In this document: positions 17,660 to 26,309 of the stretch, one piece after another
Position numbering within the stretch: position 1 is the stretch's first letter
How the letters are laid out: the number at the start of each line of letters is the position of its first letter
Origin: Winogradskyella pacifica
GTDB lineage: Bacteria; Bacteroidota; Bacteroidia; Flavobacteriales; Flavobacteriaceae
NCBI RefSeq assembly: GCF_013403915.1
Contig: NZ_JABFDI010000004.1
Coordinates: 124,001 to 188,000, forward strand
Reading direction: 5' to 3'
Length of the DNA stretch: 64,000 nt
Notes under the pieces: generated by a model
What the model was told of the DNA's origin: nothing
The model's input: only the letters and a program-made list of their open reading frames with translations
The model's database searches: none
Made by a program: the position numbers and the translations under genes

Positions 17660-18455
17660 ATTTGATTTGATAATGAATATGGTCATCGTGTCTAACGGCT
17701 TGGCATCCGGTAAATCGAATTTTTGACTGATGACTTAGGTCTAATGATTGTTTCAGATGTGGTTCAATAAATATCTTATGGGTTGAAGGTATAGAAAGCA
17801 ATTGTTTAATTATAAGTGTAGTCTTAGCCTTGTCTAGTTTTAAGTCATGAATCGTTCCAAGTGTGAGATACTTCGTGAAATCATATTGCCAATAACCTTT
17901 TTCTAAACAAGATTTAGAGGTGTAATTTTTATCGGTATTTGCGTAAACACCATAACCAGAGATTGAAGGTTTTTTAGATGTTGAAATGCCATTGTGATTT
18001 AAATACATTAATGATAAATCTATCTTTTTACCATCATTATGACTTAAATGCGGCAATAAAGGAAAGCCATCAATAAATGGGAAATTACCATCTAGATAGG
18101 TGATTGTAATTCCTGAAGAAGATAAATCATGAGCAGAACTTTCCAACACATCTTTTAATTCTGAATTCACATAATTCCTAAAAGCTAAAGGATAAAACCA
18201 ATTTCGAGGTTTTAAATTGTTGTCAAACCACGGTAATTTTTCTCTTCCAAAGTGAGCAGCAATTGGTGGAATTATAACAAGGTTGAATAGCAGGTAAAGT
18301 AAAGGGAAAACAATACGTTTTCCCTTTTTGATTTTATAAGAAATAATAACAGCAAGAAGCCAGATGAGACCTCCAATTTGCGTGATTGCTGTTAAAACTA
18401 CAATGATTGCGATATGTCCTATAAGTTTTAATAAGCTCATAAACAGTGAACGCAT
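17658..18455 (-). CDS. membrane-anchored LAS-type metallopeptidase-like protein
   Basis: A 265-residue protein with two N-terminal hydrophobic helices (about residues 10-38 and 48-65) and an extracytoplasmic domain. The domain carries the LAS zinc-peptidase pattern: LSHNDGKKIDLS gives the HxxxxxxD pair (H139, D146), and the C-terminal HDDHIHYQI gives the HxH pair (H259, H261). LAS enzymes (MepA, VanY, LytM relatives) cut peptidoglycan cross-bridges or stem peptides. The rest of the sequence is diverged, so the exact bond is unknown. It lies 12 nt from the M3 peptidase gene on the same strand. Confidence 0.65.
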   Translation of the reverse strand: MRSLFMSLLKLIGHIAIIVVLTAITQIGGLIWLLAVIISYKIKKGKRIVFPLLYLLFNLVIIPPIAAHFGREKLPWFDNNLKPRNWFYPLAFRNYVNSELKDVLESSAHDLSSSGITITYLDGNFPFIDGFPLLPHLSHNDGKKIDLSLMYLNHNGISTSKKPSISGYGVYANTDKNYTSKSCLEKGYWQYDFTKYLTLGTIHDLKLDKAKTTLIIKQLLSIPSTHKIFIEPHLKQSLDLSHQSKIRFTGCQAVRHDDHIHYQIK

Positions 18456-18467
18456 AACCTTTACGTT

Positions 18468-20498
18468 TTATTTTAATAATCCTGCGCGTCTTAATAAGGC
18501 GTCAGGTTTTGGTTCTTGTCCTCTAAACTTTTTATATAAAGTCATAGGGTTGTCTGTGCCACCTTGTGATAATACAAAGGTTTTAAATTTATCTGCTACT
18601 ATTTTATTAAAGATGCCTTCTTCTTTAAAATATTCAAAGGCATCTGCATCTAAAACTTCGGCCCATTTGTAACTGTAATAGCCAGAAGAATAGCCTCCTT
18701 GAAAAATATGCGAAAACGACGTGCTCATACAATTCTCTGCGACATCAGGATATAAACTTGTATCTCTAAAAGCTTCAACTTCATGAGACTTCACATTTGC
18801 AATATTTGAAGGATCAATACCATGCCACGACATATCTAACAACCCAAAACTTAATTGACGTAAGGTTTGCATGCCTTCGTGAAACGTTGCTGAAGCTTTT
18901 ATTTTTTCAACCAGTTCCATTGGGATGACTTCGCCTGTTTCGTAATGTGTTGCAAATAACTCTAAAGCTTCTTTTTCGTAACACCAGTTTTCTAATACCT
19001 GACTTGGTAATTCAACAAAATCCCAATACACACTGGTTCCAGATATGCTAGGATACGTGGTGTTGGCTAACATACCGTGTAAGGCGTGACCAAATTCATG
19101 AAACAACGTTGTCACTTCATTAAACGTTAATAATGATGGTTTGCTTTTTGTTGGTTTAGTGAAATTACAAACGTTAGAAATGTGTGGTCTTTCGTTTTTA
19201 CCATCTTTAATCATTTGAGGTTTGTAAGACGTCATCCATGCACCGTTACGTTTTCCTGCTCTTGGGAAAAAGTCAGCATAGAAGATGGATACTAATTCAC
19301 CGTCTGCATCAGTAACTTTGTAAGTTAAAACGTCGTCGTGATATTTATCGATAGTATTAATTTCTTCAAATTGTAGTCCGAATAATTTTTCGGCAACCGT
19401 AAAAGCGCCATTGATCACATTTTCTAATTTGAAATACGGTTTTAATTGCTCGTCGTCTAAGTCGAATAGTTTTTGTTTCAACTTTTCAGCATAATAACCA
19501 GAATCCCATTTTTGAAGTTGGTCAATACCATCTAATTCTTTTGCGAAATCTTCCAATTCTTTAAATTCGTCCTTAGCAGCTGGTTTCGCTTTTTCTAATA
19601 ATTCATTTAAAAACGAGGTTACTTTTTCTGGTGTTTCTGCCATGCGCTCCTCCAACACAAAGTGTGCATGTGTTTTATAGCCTAAAAGTTGAGCACGCTC
19701 AAAACGCAATTGTGCTATTTTGAGAACAATATTTTGATTGTCTAGCTCATCATTTTGAAATCCTTTTCTACCAAAAGCTTTAGACAATTCTTCTCTTAAT
19801 GTTCTGTTATCGGCATAAGTCATAAACGGAATATAACTTGGGTAATCTAAAGTGATTAACCAACCGTCTTTGTCTTTGCTTTCTGCTAATTGTTTAGCGG
19901 CTTCTTTGGCTCCTTCTGGTAAGCCTGAAAGATCAGACTCATCCGTAAGATGCATTTCAAATTTATTTGTTTCTGCTAAAATATACTCTCCGAATTTTAA
20001 TTTTAATTGACTCAATTCTTTGTCAATTGCACGAAGTTTTTCTTTTTTGTCTTCTGGTAAATTAGCACCATTTCGAGAAAACCCTTTATATTTTTTATCG
20101 AGAAGCGTGTTTTGTTCTGTAGTTAAATCTAAACTAGATTTTGAATCGTAAACTGCTTTTACACGTTTAAACAGGTCTTCATTCAACGTAATGTCATTAC
20201 TGAAATCTGAAAGTAAAGGTGAAACCTCTTGTGCAATTTTCTGAATTTCGTCATTAGTTTCAGCAGAATTCAAATTGAAGAAAATACTAGACAAGCGATC
20301 TAATTCTTCTCCTGAATAATCTAAGGCTTCAATCGTGTTTTCAAAAGTTGGGGCTTCAGTGTTTGCTGTTATGGCATCAATTTCAGCTTTAGATTTTTTA
20401 ATGCCTTCTTTAAAAGCAGGTAAATAATCTTCTGTTTTTATTTTTGAAAAAGGTGCTGTGTTATATGGTGTGTTGAATGTTTTATTAAGAACTGTCAT
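18468..20498 (-). CDS. M3 family metallopeptidase (oligopeptidase/dipeptidyl carboxypeptidase type)
   Basis: A 676-residue cytosolic zinc peptidase. The catalytic motif HEFGHALHGM begins at H467, with the third ligand in the downstream Glu-containing helix (SVYWDFVELPSQVLENW). The C-terminal GGYSSGYYSYKWAEVLDADAF and the final GGTDNP..YKKFRG motifs are typical of the oligopeptidase A/Dcp group. It has no signal peptide, so it probably degrades short peptides in the cytoplasm. Length is normal for the family. Confidence 0.92.
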   Translation of the reverse strand: MTVLNKTFNTPYNTAPFSKIKTEDYLPAFKEGIKKSKAEIDAITANTEAPTFENTIEALDYSGEELDRLSSIFFNLNSAETNDEIQKIAQEVSPLLSDFSNDITLNEDLFKRVKAVYDSKSSLDLTTEQNTLLDKKYKGFSRNGANLPEDKKEKLRAIDKELSQLKLKFGEYILAETNKFEMHLTDESDLSGLPEGAKEAAKQLAESKDKDGWLITLDYPSYIPFMTYADNRTLREELSKAFGRKGFQNDELDNQNIVLKIAQLRFERAQLLGYKTHAHFVLEERMAETPEKVTSFLNELLEKAKPAAKDEFKELEDFAKELDGIDQLQKWDSGYYAEKLKQKLFDLDDEQLKPYFKLENVINGAFTVAEKLFGLQFEEINTIDKYHDDVLTYKVTDADGELVSIFYADFFPRAGKRNGAWMTSYKPQMIKDGKNERPHISNVCNFTKPTKSKPSLLTFNEVTTLFHEFGHALHGMLANTTYPSISGTSVYWDFVELPSQVLENWCYEKEALELFATHYETGEVIPMELVEKIKASATFHEGMQTLRQLSFGLLDMSWHGIDPSNIANVKSHEVEAFRDTSLYPDVAENCMSTSFSHIFQGGYSSGYYSYKWAEVLDADAFEYFKEEGIFNKIVADKFKTFVLSQGGTDNPMTLYKKFRGQEPKPDALLRRAGLLK

Positions 20499-20640
20499 TT
20501 GTTTTTAATTTTAGTATTAAATAATTGACTGTTTGAGTTTTAACGTATTTTGTGATACGTAAATACGAGATGTTTTGTATCTTAACTATAGTGCTTTTAC
20601 AGATTTAAAATGTAAAAGTTAAGTTGATTAATAGCTAGAA

Positions 20641-20666
20641 GCCTTAACGAGAGTTGAGGCTTTTTT
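20641..20666 (+). terminator. hairpin with T run between purE and the M3 peptidase gene
   Basis: GCCTTAAC-GAGA-GTTGAGGC (one G-T wobble), followed by TTTTTT on the plus strand. Both neighbouring genes run on the minus strand, where the T run is absent, so it may act only as a 3' stabilising hairpin for purE mRNA. Confidence 0.4.
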
Positions 20667-21144
20667 ATAGGTCTTTTGCAGAGTCAATAACCTTTGCTTT
20701 CAAGCCTTCCTTATAGATTATTATCTTATCTAAAACACATTGGTCTGAACAACCTAAAATCTGAGCTGCTAAAATTCCAGCATTTTTTGCTCCATTAAGA
20801 GCAACTGTAGCTACAGGTACACCACCAGGCATTTGTAAAATTGATAGAACAGAATCCCAACCATCTATAGAATTACTGCTTTTTACAGGCACTCCAATAA
20901 CTGGTAACGGAGACATAGAGGCTACCATTCCTGGTAAATGTGCAGCTCCACCTGCACCTGCAATAATCACTTTGATGCCTCTGTTGTGTGCGTTTTTACT
21001 AAATTCATATAACTTTTCAGGTGTTCTATGTGCCGAAACGATATCAACTTCAATTTCAATATCAAAACCGTTTAATATATCTATAGCGTCTTGCATTACT
21101 GGCATGTCGCTTTTGCTTCCCATTATTATGGCTACTTTACTCAT
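20665..21144 (-). CDS. purE: N5-carboxyaminoimidazole ribonucleotide mutase
   Basis: A 159-residue class I PurE, which converts N5-CAIR to CAIR in purine synthesis. Visible signatures are VAIIMGSKSDMPVM at the N-terminus, VSAHRTPEKL with the catalytic His, and the loop GAGGAAHLPGMVAS followed by PVIGVPV. It starts 3 nt after purK, so the two form a tight operon in which the unstable intermediate is made and used by consecutive products. Confidence 0.96.
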   Translation of the reverse strand: MSKVAIIMGSKSDMPVMQDAIDILNGFDIEIEVDIVSAHRTPEKLYEFSKNAHNRGIKVIIAGAGGAAHLPGMVASMSPLPVIGVPVKSSNSIDGWDSVLSILQMPGGVPVATVALNGAKNAGILAAQILGCSDQCVLDKIIIYKEGLKAKVIDSAKDL

Positions 21145-21147
21145 TTT

Positions 21148-22302
21148 TTATTCGCTAATTACTTCGATTGTTTGTTTTACTTGTTCCGCTATTTTACGAG
21201 CCACAGAGATATCTTTATTTACGATAGTTACATGTCCCATTTTTCTAAAAGGTCTGGTTTGTTTTTTGCCGTAAATGTGCGGTGTTACTCCATCCATTGC
21301 AAGGATGTTTTCAATATTTTTATAAACCACATTACCAGTGTGATTTTCTGCACCAACAAGATTCACCATCACTCCTGCAACTTTACTTTCAGTATTTCCT
21401 AGTGGTAAACCTAAAATACATCTAATCTGTTGTTCAAATTGTGAGGTATAACTGGCTTCGATACTATAATGACCAGAATTGTGTGGTCTCGGTGCAACTT
21501 CGTTTACTATAATGTCGTCAGTTTCAGTCTGAAACATTTCAACAGCTAATAAACCAACATGTTTAAATTCTGCGGCTACTTTTAACGCAACAGATTCTGC
21601 TTTCTTTGCAATAGCATCAGGTATTCTAGCCGGACAAATTACATATTCAACTTGGTTAGCTTCAGGATGAAATTCCATTTCAACAACAGGATAGGTCTTA
21701 ACATCTCCTTGTGCATTTCTTGCAACAATAACGGCTAATTCATTTTTAAAGGGAATCAATTTTTCAGTAATACATTCCACATTTGGTAAATCCGCTAAGT
21801 CAGAAATAGTTCTAACCACTTTTACACCCGTACCATCGTATCCAAATCGAGCGCTTTTCCATACAAAAGGATAGCTTAGGCCTCCATTATCTACAGCTTC
21901 ATCAATTTCAGAGGTGTACGCAAATCTTGAGAAATCTGCTGTCGGAATATCGTGATCGCGATAAAATAATTTTTGAGTCGCTTTATTTTGAATGGTTCGT
22001 AATGTTTTAGACGATGGAAAAACTTTTACGCCTTGCTTTTCAAGTGTTTCTAAAGCATCAACATTAACGTTTTCTATTTCAAAAGTTAACACGTCAACGT
22101 TTTTTCCGAAGTTAATTACGGTGTCGTAATCTAATAAATCACCTATGGTAAATTCATCGCAAGCCAGTCGTGATGGTGCATCAGCACTAGGGTCTAACAC
22201 ACAAGTATAAATATCAAACTTACGTGTGTCGTATAACATCATTTTGCCAAGTTGGCCACCACCAAGAATTCCGAGTTTAAAATTTGAAGAAAAATAGTTC
22301 AT
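21148..22302 (-). CDS. purK: 5-(carboxyamino)imidazole ribonucleotide synthase
   Basis: A 384-residue ATP-grasp enzyme that carboxylates AIR with bicarbonate and ATP. It opens with the glycine-rich GILGGGQLGKMM and contains VWKSARFGYDGTGVKVV in the ATP-binding region. The catalytic block NEVAPRPHNSGHYSIEA is followed by QFEQQIRCILGLPLG. It forms an operon with purE downstream. A short hairpin (22309-22326) sits directly before the ATG. Confidence 0.96.
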   Translation of the reverse strand: MNYFSSNFKLGILGGGQLGKMMLYDTRKFDIYTCVLDPSADAPSRLACDEFTIGDLLDYDTVINFGKNVDVLTFEIENVNVDALETLEKQGVKVFPSSKTLRTIQNKATQKLFYRDHDIPTADFSRFAYTSEIDEAVDNGGLSYPFVWKSARFGYDGTGVKVVRTISDLADLPNVECITEKLIPFKNELAVIVARNAQGDVKTYPVVEMEFHPEANQVEYVICPARIPDAIAKKAESVALKVAAEFKHVGLLAVEMFQTETDDIIVNEVAPRPHNSGHYSIEASYTSQFEQQIRCILGLPLGNTESKVAGVMVNLVGAENHTGNVVYKNIENILAMDGVTPHIYGKKQTRPFRKMGHVTIVNKDISVARKIAEQVKQTIEVISE

Positions 22303-22308
22303 ATTTAT

Positions 22309-22326
22309 TTTCCACGAAAGTGGAAA
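22309..22326. repeat. hairpin in the purK leader
   Basis: TTTCCAC-GAAA-GTGGAAA is a perfect 7-bp stem with a tetraloop, located 7 nt upstream of the purK ATG on the minus-strand transcript. It has the look of a short REP-like hairpin and could partly shield the translation start. Confidence 0.5.
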
Positions 22327-22428
22327 CCGGTTAAAAGATTCAACTTAATTTATAGCAAAAATACGGTAAATATCATACATCCCTCTAAATTCCTAAATCA
22401 AAAATCCCTTAAAAAGCAATCAAATATG

Positions 22429-22436
22429 TATCTTTG
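22429..22436 (+). promoter_or_regulatory. -7 promoter element for hpt-adk
   Basis: TATCTTTG matches TAnnTTTG and lies 21 nt upstream of the GTG start at 22458. It probably drives hpt-adk and the genes that follow to obgE. Confidence 0.45.
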
Positions 22437-22457
22437 CAACTCTAAAATAAAAAGAAA

Positions 22458-23567
22458 GTGATTAAGCTTCACGATTTATACTTCAAACCTTTTATATCTG
22501 AACAAGAAATAGATACCGCTGTCCAAAAAATGGTAGATGGTATTGCTGACGATTTGGGTGATGAAGTACCCGTGTTTATTGGGATTTTGAATGGTTCGTT
22601 TATGTTAGTGAGCGATTTTGTAAAAAAATATCCGAAACCTTGTGAAGTTACTTTTATAAAGTTGGCATCATACGAAGGGGTAAAGTCTACAGAAGATATT
22701 CAGCGCTTAATTGGTTTAACCCAAGACTTAACAGGTCGAACGGTTGTTATTTTAGAAGACATTATAGATTCAGGGAATACTTTGGAAGAAGTGCACCGTA
22801 TTTTTGAAAATGAAAATGTAAAACAATTAATTATTGCAACCTTGTTTTATAAACCTGAAGCTTATAACAAAGATTTTAAACTTCATTACGTAGGTATGGA
22901 AATTCCTAATAAGTTCATCGTTGGTTATGGACTTGATTATAACGGATTAGGAAGAGATTTACCAGATGTATATCAACTAAAAACCACACAACACATGACA
23001 AACATAGTACTATTTGGCCCTCCAGGAGCAGGTAAGGGGACACAAGCTAATTTTCTAAAGGAAAAATACGATTTAATACACATCTCTACAGGTGATGTTT
23101 TTAGATTTAACATTAAAAACGAAACCGCTTTAGGAATGTTAGCAAAGTCTTTTATGGACAAAGGAGAATTAGTGCCAGATCAGGTTACTATTGATATGTT
23201 GAATAAAGAGGTAGAGAAAAATGCTGGAGCAAATGGTTTTATCTTTGATGGTTTTCCAAGAACGAATGCGCAAGCACAAGCATTAGATGCGTTAATGGAA
23301 GATAAAGATTCGCAAATCGATGCTATGGTCGCTTTAGAGGTTGATGATGAGGTTTTGGTACAGCGTTTACTTAAACGAGGAGAAACTAGTGGAAGAACTG
23401 ATGATGCGGACGAAAGTATCATAAGAAATAGAATAAAACAATACTATACAAAAACGGCTATTTTAAAAGATTACTATACCGATCAAAACAAATATTTTGG
23501 TGTTGATGGTGTTGGTAGTGTTGAAGATATTACAGTACGTTTAAGTTCTGTGATTGATAAGCTGTAG
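22458..23567 (+). CDS. hypoxanthine phosphoribosyltransferase-adenylate kinase fusion
   Basis: A 369-residue bifunctional protein. Residues 1-179 are a purine phosphoribosyltransferase with the PRPP loop VVILEDIIDSGNTL and KFIVGYGLDYNGLGRDLPDVY near the end. Residues 180-369 form a complete adenylate kinase: P-loop GPPGAGKGT, HISTGDVFR, NGFIFDGFPRT and GRTDDADE. The adk half starts at an internal Met (22995), so a separate Adk could also be made. The start is GTG at 22458; an in-frame stop lies just upstream and no ATG is available. Both domains are cytosolic purine enzymes, salvage of IMP/GMP and the AMP-to-ADP step. Confidence 0.93.
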   Translation: MIKLHDLYFKPFISEQEIDTAVQKMVDGIADDLGDEVPVFIGILNGSFMLVSDFVKKYPKPCEVTFIKLASYEGVKSTEDIQRLIGLTQDLTGRTVVILEDIIDSGNTLEEVHRIFENENVKQLIIATLFYKPEAYNKDFKLHYVGMEIPNKFIVGYGLDYNGLGRDLPDVYQLKTTQHMTNIVLFGPPGAGKGTQANFLKEKYDLIHISTGDVFRFNIKNETALGMLAKSFMDKGELVPDQVTIDMLNKEVEKNAGANGFIFDGFPRTNAQAQALDALMEDKDSQIDAMVALEVDDEVLVQRLLKRGETSGRTDDADESIIRNRIKQYYTKTAILKDYYTDQNKYFGVDGVGSVEDITVRLSSVIDKL

Positions 23568-24004
23568 ATAGAGTAAACTGTTTAATTGTTTATTCGTTTA
23601 ATTGAAACTAAATTATTATGTATCAACATTCTTTTGAGAAATTAAACGTTTGGCAAGATTCAATTGATTTAGTTGAGTTAATTTATAATACAGTGAAAAC
23701 ATTTCCGGATGACGAGAAATTTGGTATGTCGAGTCAGATGAAAAGGTGTTCAGTTTCAATTTCTTCAAATTTAGCAGAAGGGACTTCTAGGACAAGTAAT
23801 AAGGATAAAGCTCGTTTTTCGACAATAGCATTTAGTTCAACAATGGAATTGCTTTGTCAAATAATTTTATGCCAAAGACTAGGTTTTATAAATAATAACG
23901 AGTATTCAATATTGAGAGAGAAAGTTTTAAAAATTTCTAATCAGATTAATGCTCTTAAGAAATATCAATTAAACACATAAACAATTAAACTTTTAAATCT
24001 ATCT
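23566..24004 (+). mobile_element. IVS-like element: S23-family gene enclosed in a long inverted repeat
   Basis: The left arm 23566-23604 and right arm 23966-24004 are inverted copies of 39 nt. The inner 25 nt pair at 23 positions (GTTTAATTGTTTAT and GTTTAATTG blocks, repeated as CAATTAAAC and ATAAACAATTAAAC). The outer 14 nt pair at 10 positions, including AGATAGA/TCTATCT. The right arm overlaps the last codons and stop of the enclosed gene. The left arm begins at the adk stop and the right arm ends 1 nt before the obgE ATG. The design resembles 23S rRNA intervening sequences, where such a stem closes around the same protein family. Mobility is inferred. Confidence 0.6.
23618..23980 (+). CDS. 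four-helix bundle protein (S23/IVP, 23S rRNA intervening-sequence family)
   Basis: A 120-residue all-helical protein. It has the family features FEKLNVWQDSIDLVELIY at the N-terminus, PDDEKFGMSSQMKRCSVSI.SNLAEGTSR in the centre and a C-terminal helix LREKVLKISNQINALKKY. This family is named from ORFs in 23S rRNA intervening sequences of Leptospira and relatives; such proteins form pentameric bundles, and related Avd proteins serve diversity-generating retroelements. No reverse transcriptase or variable repeat is present here, so it is not a retroelement part. It sits in a long inverted repeat between hpt-adk and obgE. Its cellular role is unknown. Confidence 0.85.
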   Translation: MYQHSFEKLNVWQDSIDLVELIYNTVKTFPDDEKFGMSSQMKRCSVSISSNLAEGTSRTSNKDKARFSTIAFSSTMELLCQIILCQRLGFINNNEYSILREKVLKISNQINALKKYQLNT

Positions 24005-24005
24005 A

Positions 24006-25001
24006 ATGACTGAAGGAAATTTTGTTGACTACGTAAAAATGCACGTATCTTCTGGGAACGGAGGAAAAGGTTCTGCGCATTTACATCGCGAAAAATATAT
24101 AATGAAAGGTGGGCCAGATGGAGGAGATGGTGGTCGTGGAGGTCATGTTATTTTGCGTGGAAACTCTAATCTTTGGACGCTTATTCACTTAAAATTTAAA
24201 AGACATTTTAAAGCTGGTCATGGTTCGCATGGTAGCTCAGGGAGAAGTACAGGAGCCGATGGTGAAGATATTTATGTGGATGTGCCATTAGGAACTGTTG
24301 TTCGCGATTCTGAAACCGATACTATTTTATTTGAAATTACCGAAGAAGGTGAAGAAATTATTGTAGTAAAAGGAGGCATGGGTGGTCGAGGAAACTGGCA
24401 TTTTAAAAATTCAGTAAATCAAACTCCACGTTATGCACAACCTGGTATTCCACTTGAAGAACTAGATATTACTTTAGAACTTAAAGTATTAGCAGATGTT
24501 GGGTTAGTTGGATTCCCAAATGCAGGAAAATCAACGTTACTTTCTGTATTAACATCAGCAAAACCTAAAATTGCAGATTATGAGTTTACGACTTTAAAAC
24601 CGAATTTAGGTATTGTAGAATATCGCGATTTTCAGTCGTTTGTAATGGCAGATATTCCTGGTATTATAGAAGGAGCTGCTGAAGGAAAAGGCTTAGGCTA
24701 TTACTTTTTAAGACATATTGAACGTAACTCTATTCTATTGTTTTTAATTCCGGCAGATGCTAAGGATATCGTAAAACAATATGAAATCTTAGAAGATGAA
24801 TTAAGACGTTATAACCCTGAAATGTTAGATAAGGAACGCTTTGTAGTGGTTTCTAAATCTGATATGTTAGATGACGAGTTAAAGTCGGAAATAGGAGCCA
24901 TTCTAGATAAAGATTTAGATGCTAATTATATGTTTATCTCTTCTGTTGCTCAGCAAGGTTTAACAGAATTGAAAGATACGCTCTGGAAGATGTTGAATTA
25001 G
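24006..25001 (+). CDS. obgE: GTPase ObgE
   Basis: A 331-residue Obg GTPase. The N-terminal glycine-rich Obg fold (residues about 1-158) shows [18 protein letters not shown] and [12 protein letters not shown]. The G domain has G1 [10 protein letters not shown]2 TTLKPNLG, G3 [16 protein letters not shown] and G4 SKSD. It acts in ribosome (50S) assembly and growth control. The variable C-terminal domain of some Obg proteins is absent, as usual in this phylum. The ATG is 1 nt beyond the inverted-repeat element that separates it from hpt-adk. Confidence 0.96.
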   Translation: MTEGNFVDYVKMHVSSGNGGKGSAHLHREKYIMKGGPDGGDGGRGGHVILRGNSNLWTLIHLKFKRHFKAGHGSHGSSGRSTGADGEDIYVDVPLGTVVRDSETDTILFEITEEGEEIIVVKGGMGGRGNWHFKNSVNQTPRYAQPGIPLEELDITLELKVLADVGLVGFPNAGKSTLLSVLTSAKPKIADYEFTTLKPNLGIVEYRDFQSFVMADIPGIIEGAAEGKGLGYYFLRHIERNSILLFLIPADAKDIVKQYEILEDELRRYNPEMLDKERFVVVSKSDMLDDELKSEIGAILDKDLDANYMFISSVAQQGLTELKDTLWKMLN

Positions 25002-25016
25002 TAAGTTGACTTTAGT

Positions 25017-25745
25017 ATGAAAACGTACCTAAAAGATTTGGTAGAAATTAATAGTACCAAGAAAAGTAGGCGGTTTGCATACTTCATTCAGTTTTTAATT
25101 ATTTTTTCTGTAATTACATTTTCAATTGAAACCTTACCGGATTTAAAGCCTCAAACACGAGTTGTTTTAAAAGCTATTGAGGCTTTTAGTGTTATCATTT
25201 TTACTTTTGAATATTTAGCACGCATTTATGTTGCTGATAGTAAACCCAAATTCGTTTTTAGTTTTTTCGGTATTGTAGACTTTTTGGCCATTTTGCCATT
25301 CTATCTTTCTTTCGGTATCGATTTACGCTCTTTGCGTTTACTACGTATGTTCCGATTATTTAGGCTGTTTAAGTTAGTTCGCTATAATAAAGCGATGCAT
25401 CATTTTGCTAAAGCTATGAAGTTGGCAAAAGAGCAGATTATCTTATTTATGATAATTACATTAATGCTTATTTATTTCGCTGCAGTAGGTATTTATTATT
25501 TTGAAAATGAAGCACAGCCAGAGCATTTTTCTTCCATATTCTCTAGTCTTTGGTGGTCTATTGTTACCTTAACAACGGTTGGTTATGGGGATGTATACCC
25601 AATTACAGTTGGTGGTCGCATTTTCACTTTTTTTATTCTTATGATTGGTTTGGGAATTGTTGCGATTCCTACAGGTATTATCTCATCTTCTTTAACCAAG
25701 GCTGTTGAGCCACATGACGACGAAAAAGAAGACAAGTTAAAATAG
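25017..25745 (+). CDS. voltage-gated potassium channel-type ion transporter
   Basis: A 242-residue six-helix channel subunit. The voltage-sensor S4-like segment is RSLRLLRMFRLFRLFKLVRY (about residues 103-122), with positive charges every third residue. The pore helix leads to the K+ selectivity filter TLTTVGYGDVY (about 183-193), and S6 follows. A short acidic C-terminus has no RCK or cyclic-nucleotide domain. It starts 15 nt after obgE and may be co-transcribed. Confidence 0.9.
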   Translation: MKTYLKDLVEINSTKKSRRFAYFIQFLIIFSVITFSIETLPDLKPQTRVVLKAIEAFSVIIFTFEYLARIYVADSKPKFVFSFFGIVDFLAILPFYLSFGIDLRSLRLLRMFRLFRLFKLVRYNKAMHHFAKAMKLAKEQIILFMIITLMLIYFAAVGIYYFENEAQPEHFSSIFSSLWWSIVTLTTVGYGDVYPITVGGRIFTFFILMIGLGIVAIPTGIISSSLTKAVEPHDDEKEDKLK

Positions 25746-25785
25746 GGACGGCATCTTAATTTTTTAATATCTTTAAATAAAAAAG

Positions 25786-26307
25786 ATGAAAAATTTAAAA
25801 TTCTTATTAATAGCACTTATCCTAACATCGTGCGGAACCAAAGTCAACTACGATTACGAAAAGGCAACCGATTTCAATAACTACAAAACCTACAATTATT
25901 TTGATGATATGAAAACGGGCTTGTCCGAATTAGACCTTAAACGTTTAATTAGAACAATGGATACGAAGCTTGAAACTATGGGATTAGTACGATCCGATAA
26001 TCCCGATTTTTATATTGATATTCAGAGTCAAGAGATACAAAGTAGAAACAATAGTAATGTCGGTATTGGTCTCGGTGGAGGCGGAGGTAATGTTGGTGGT
26101 GGAGTTTCTGTAGGATTACCTATAGGTGGAAACAAAAACACTAGAGAATTGGTTATAGAGTTTGTAGACGATACTAAAACAGGAATGTTTTGGCAAGCCA
26201 TAAGTGAAAGTAGTTATAGCCCAAATGCTACTCCCGAAAAGCGAGAAGAACAGTTTAAAATCGTAGTAGATAAGGTGTTTTCAAACTATCCTCCGAAATC
26301 CAAATAG
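25786..26307 (+). CDS. DUF4136 domain lipoprotein
   Basis: A 173-residue protein with a lipoprotein signal (LIALILTSCGT). It has the DUF4136 pattern: VNYDYEKATDFNNYKTYNYF near the N-terminus, a central glycine-rich stretch (GIGLGGGGGNVGGGVSVGLP) and ELVIEFVDDTKTGMFWQAISES. It is probably attached to the outer membrane. The molecular function of DUF4136 is unknown. The gene ends 2 nt before the convergent M64 peptidase gene. Confidence 0.85.
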   Translation: MKNLKFLLIALILTSCGTKVNYDYEKATDFNNYKTYNYFDDMKTGLSELDLKRLIRTMDTKLETMGLVRSDNPDFYIDIQSQEIQSRNNSNVGIGLGGGGGNVGGGVSVGLPIGGNKNTRELVIEFVDDTKTGMFWQAISESSYSPNATPEKREEQFKIVVDKVFSNYPPKSK

Positions 26308-26309
26308 TT

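Noticed and set aside
23618..23980. Four-helix protein as the Avd component of a diversity-generating retroelement
   Set aside because: No reverse transcriptase, template repeat or variable repeat is present near it.
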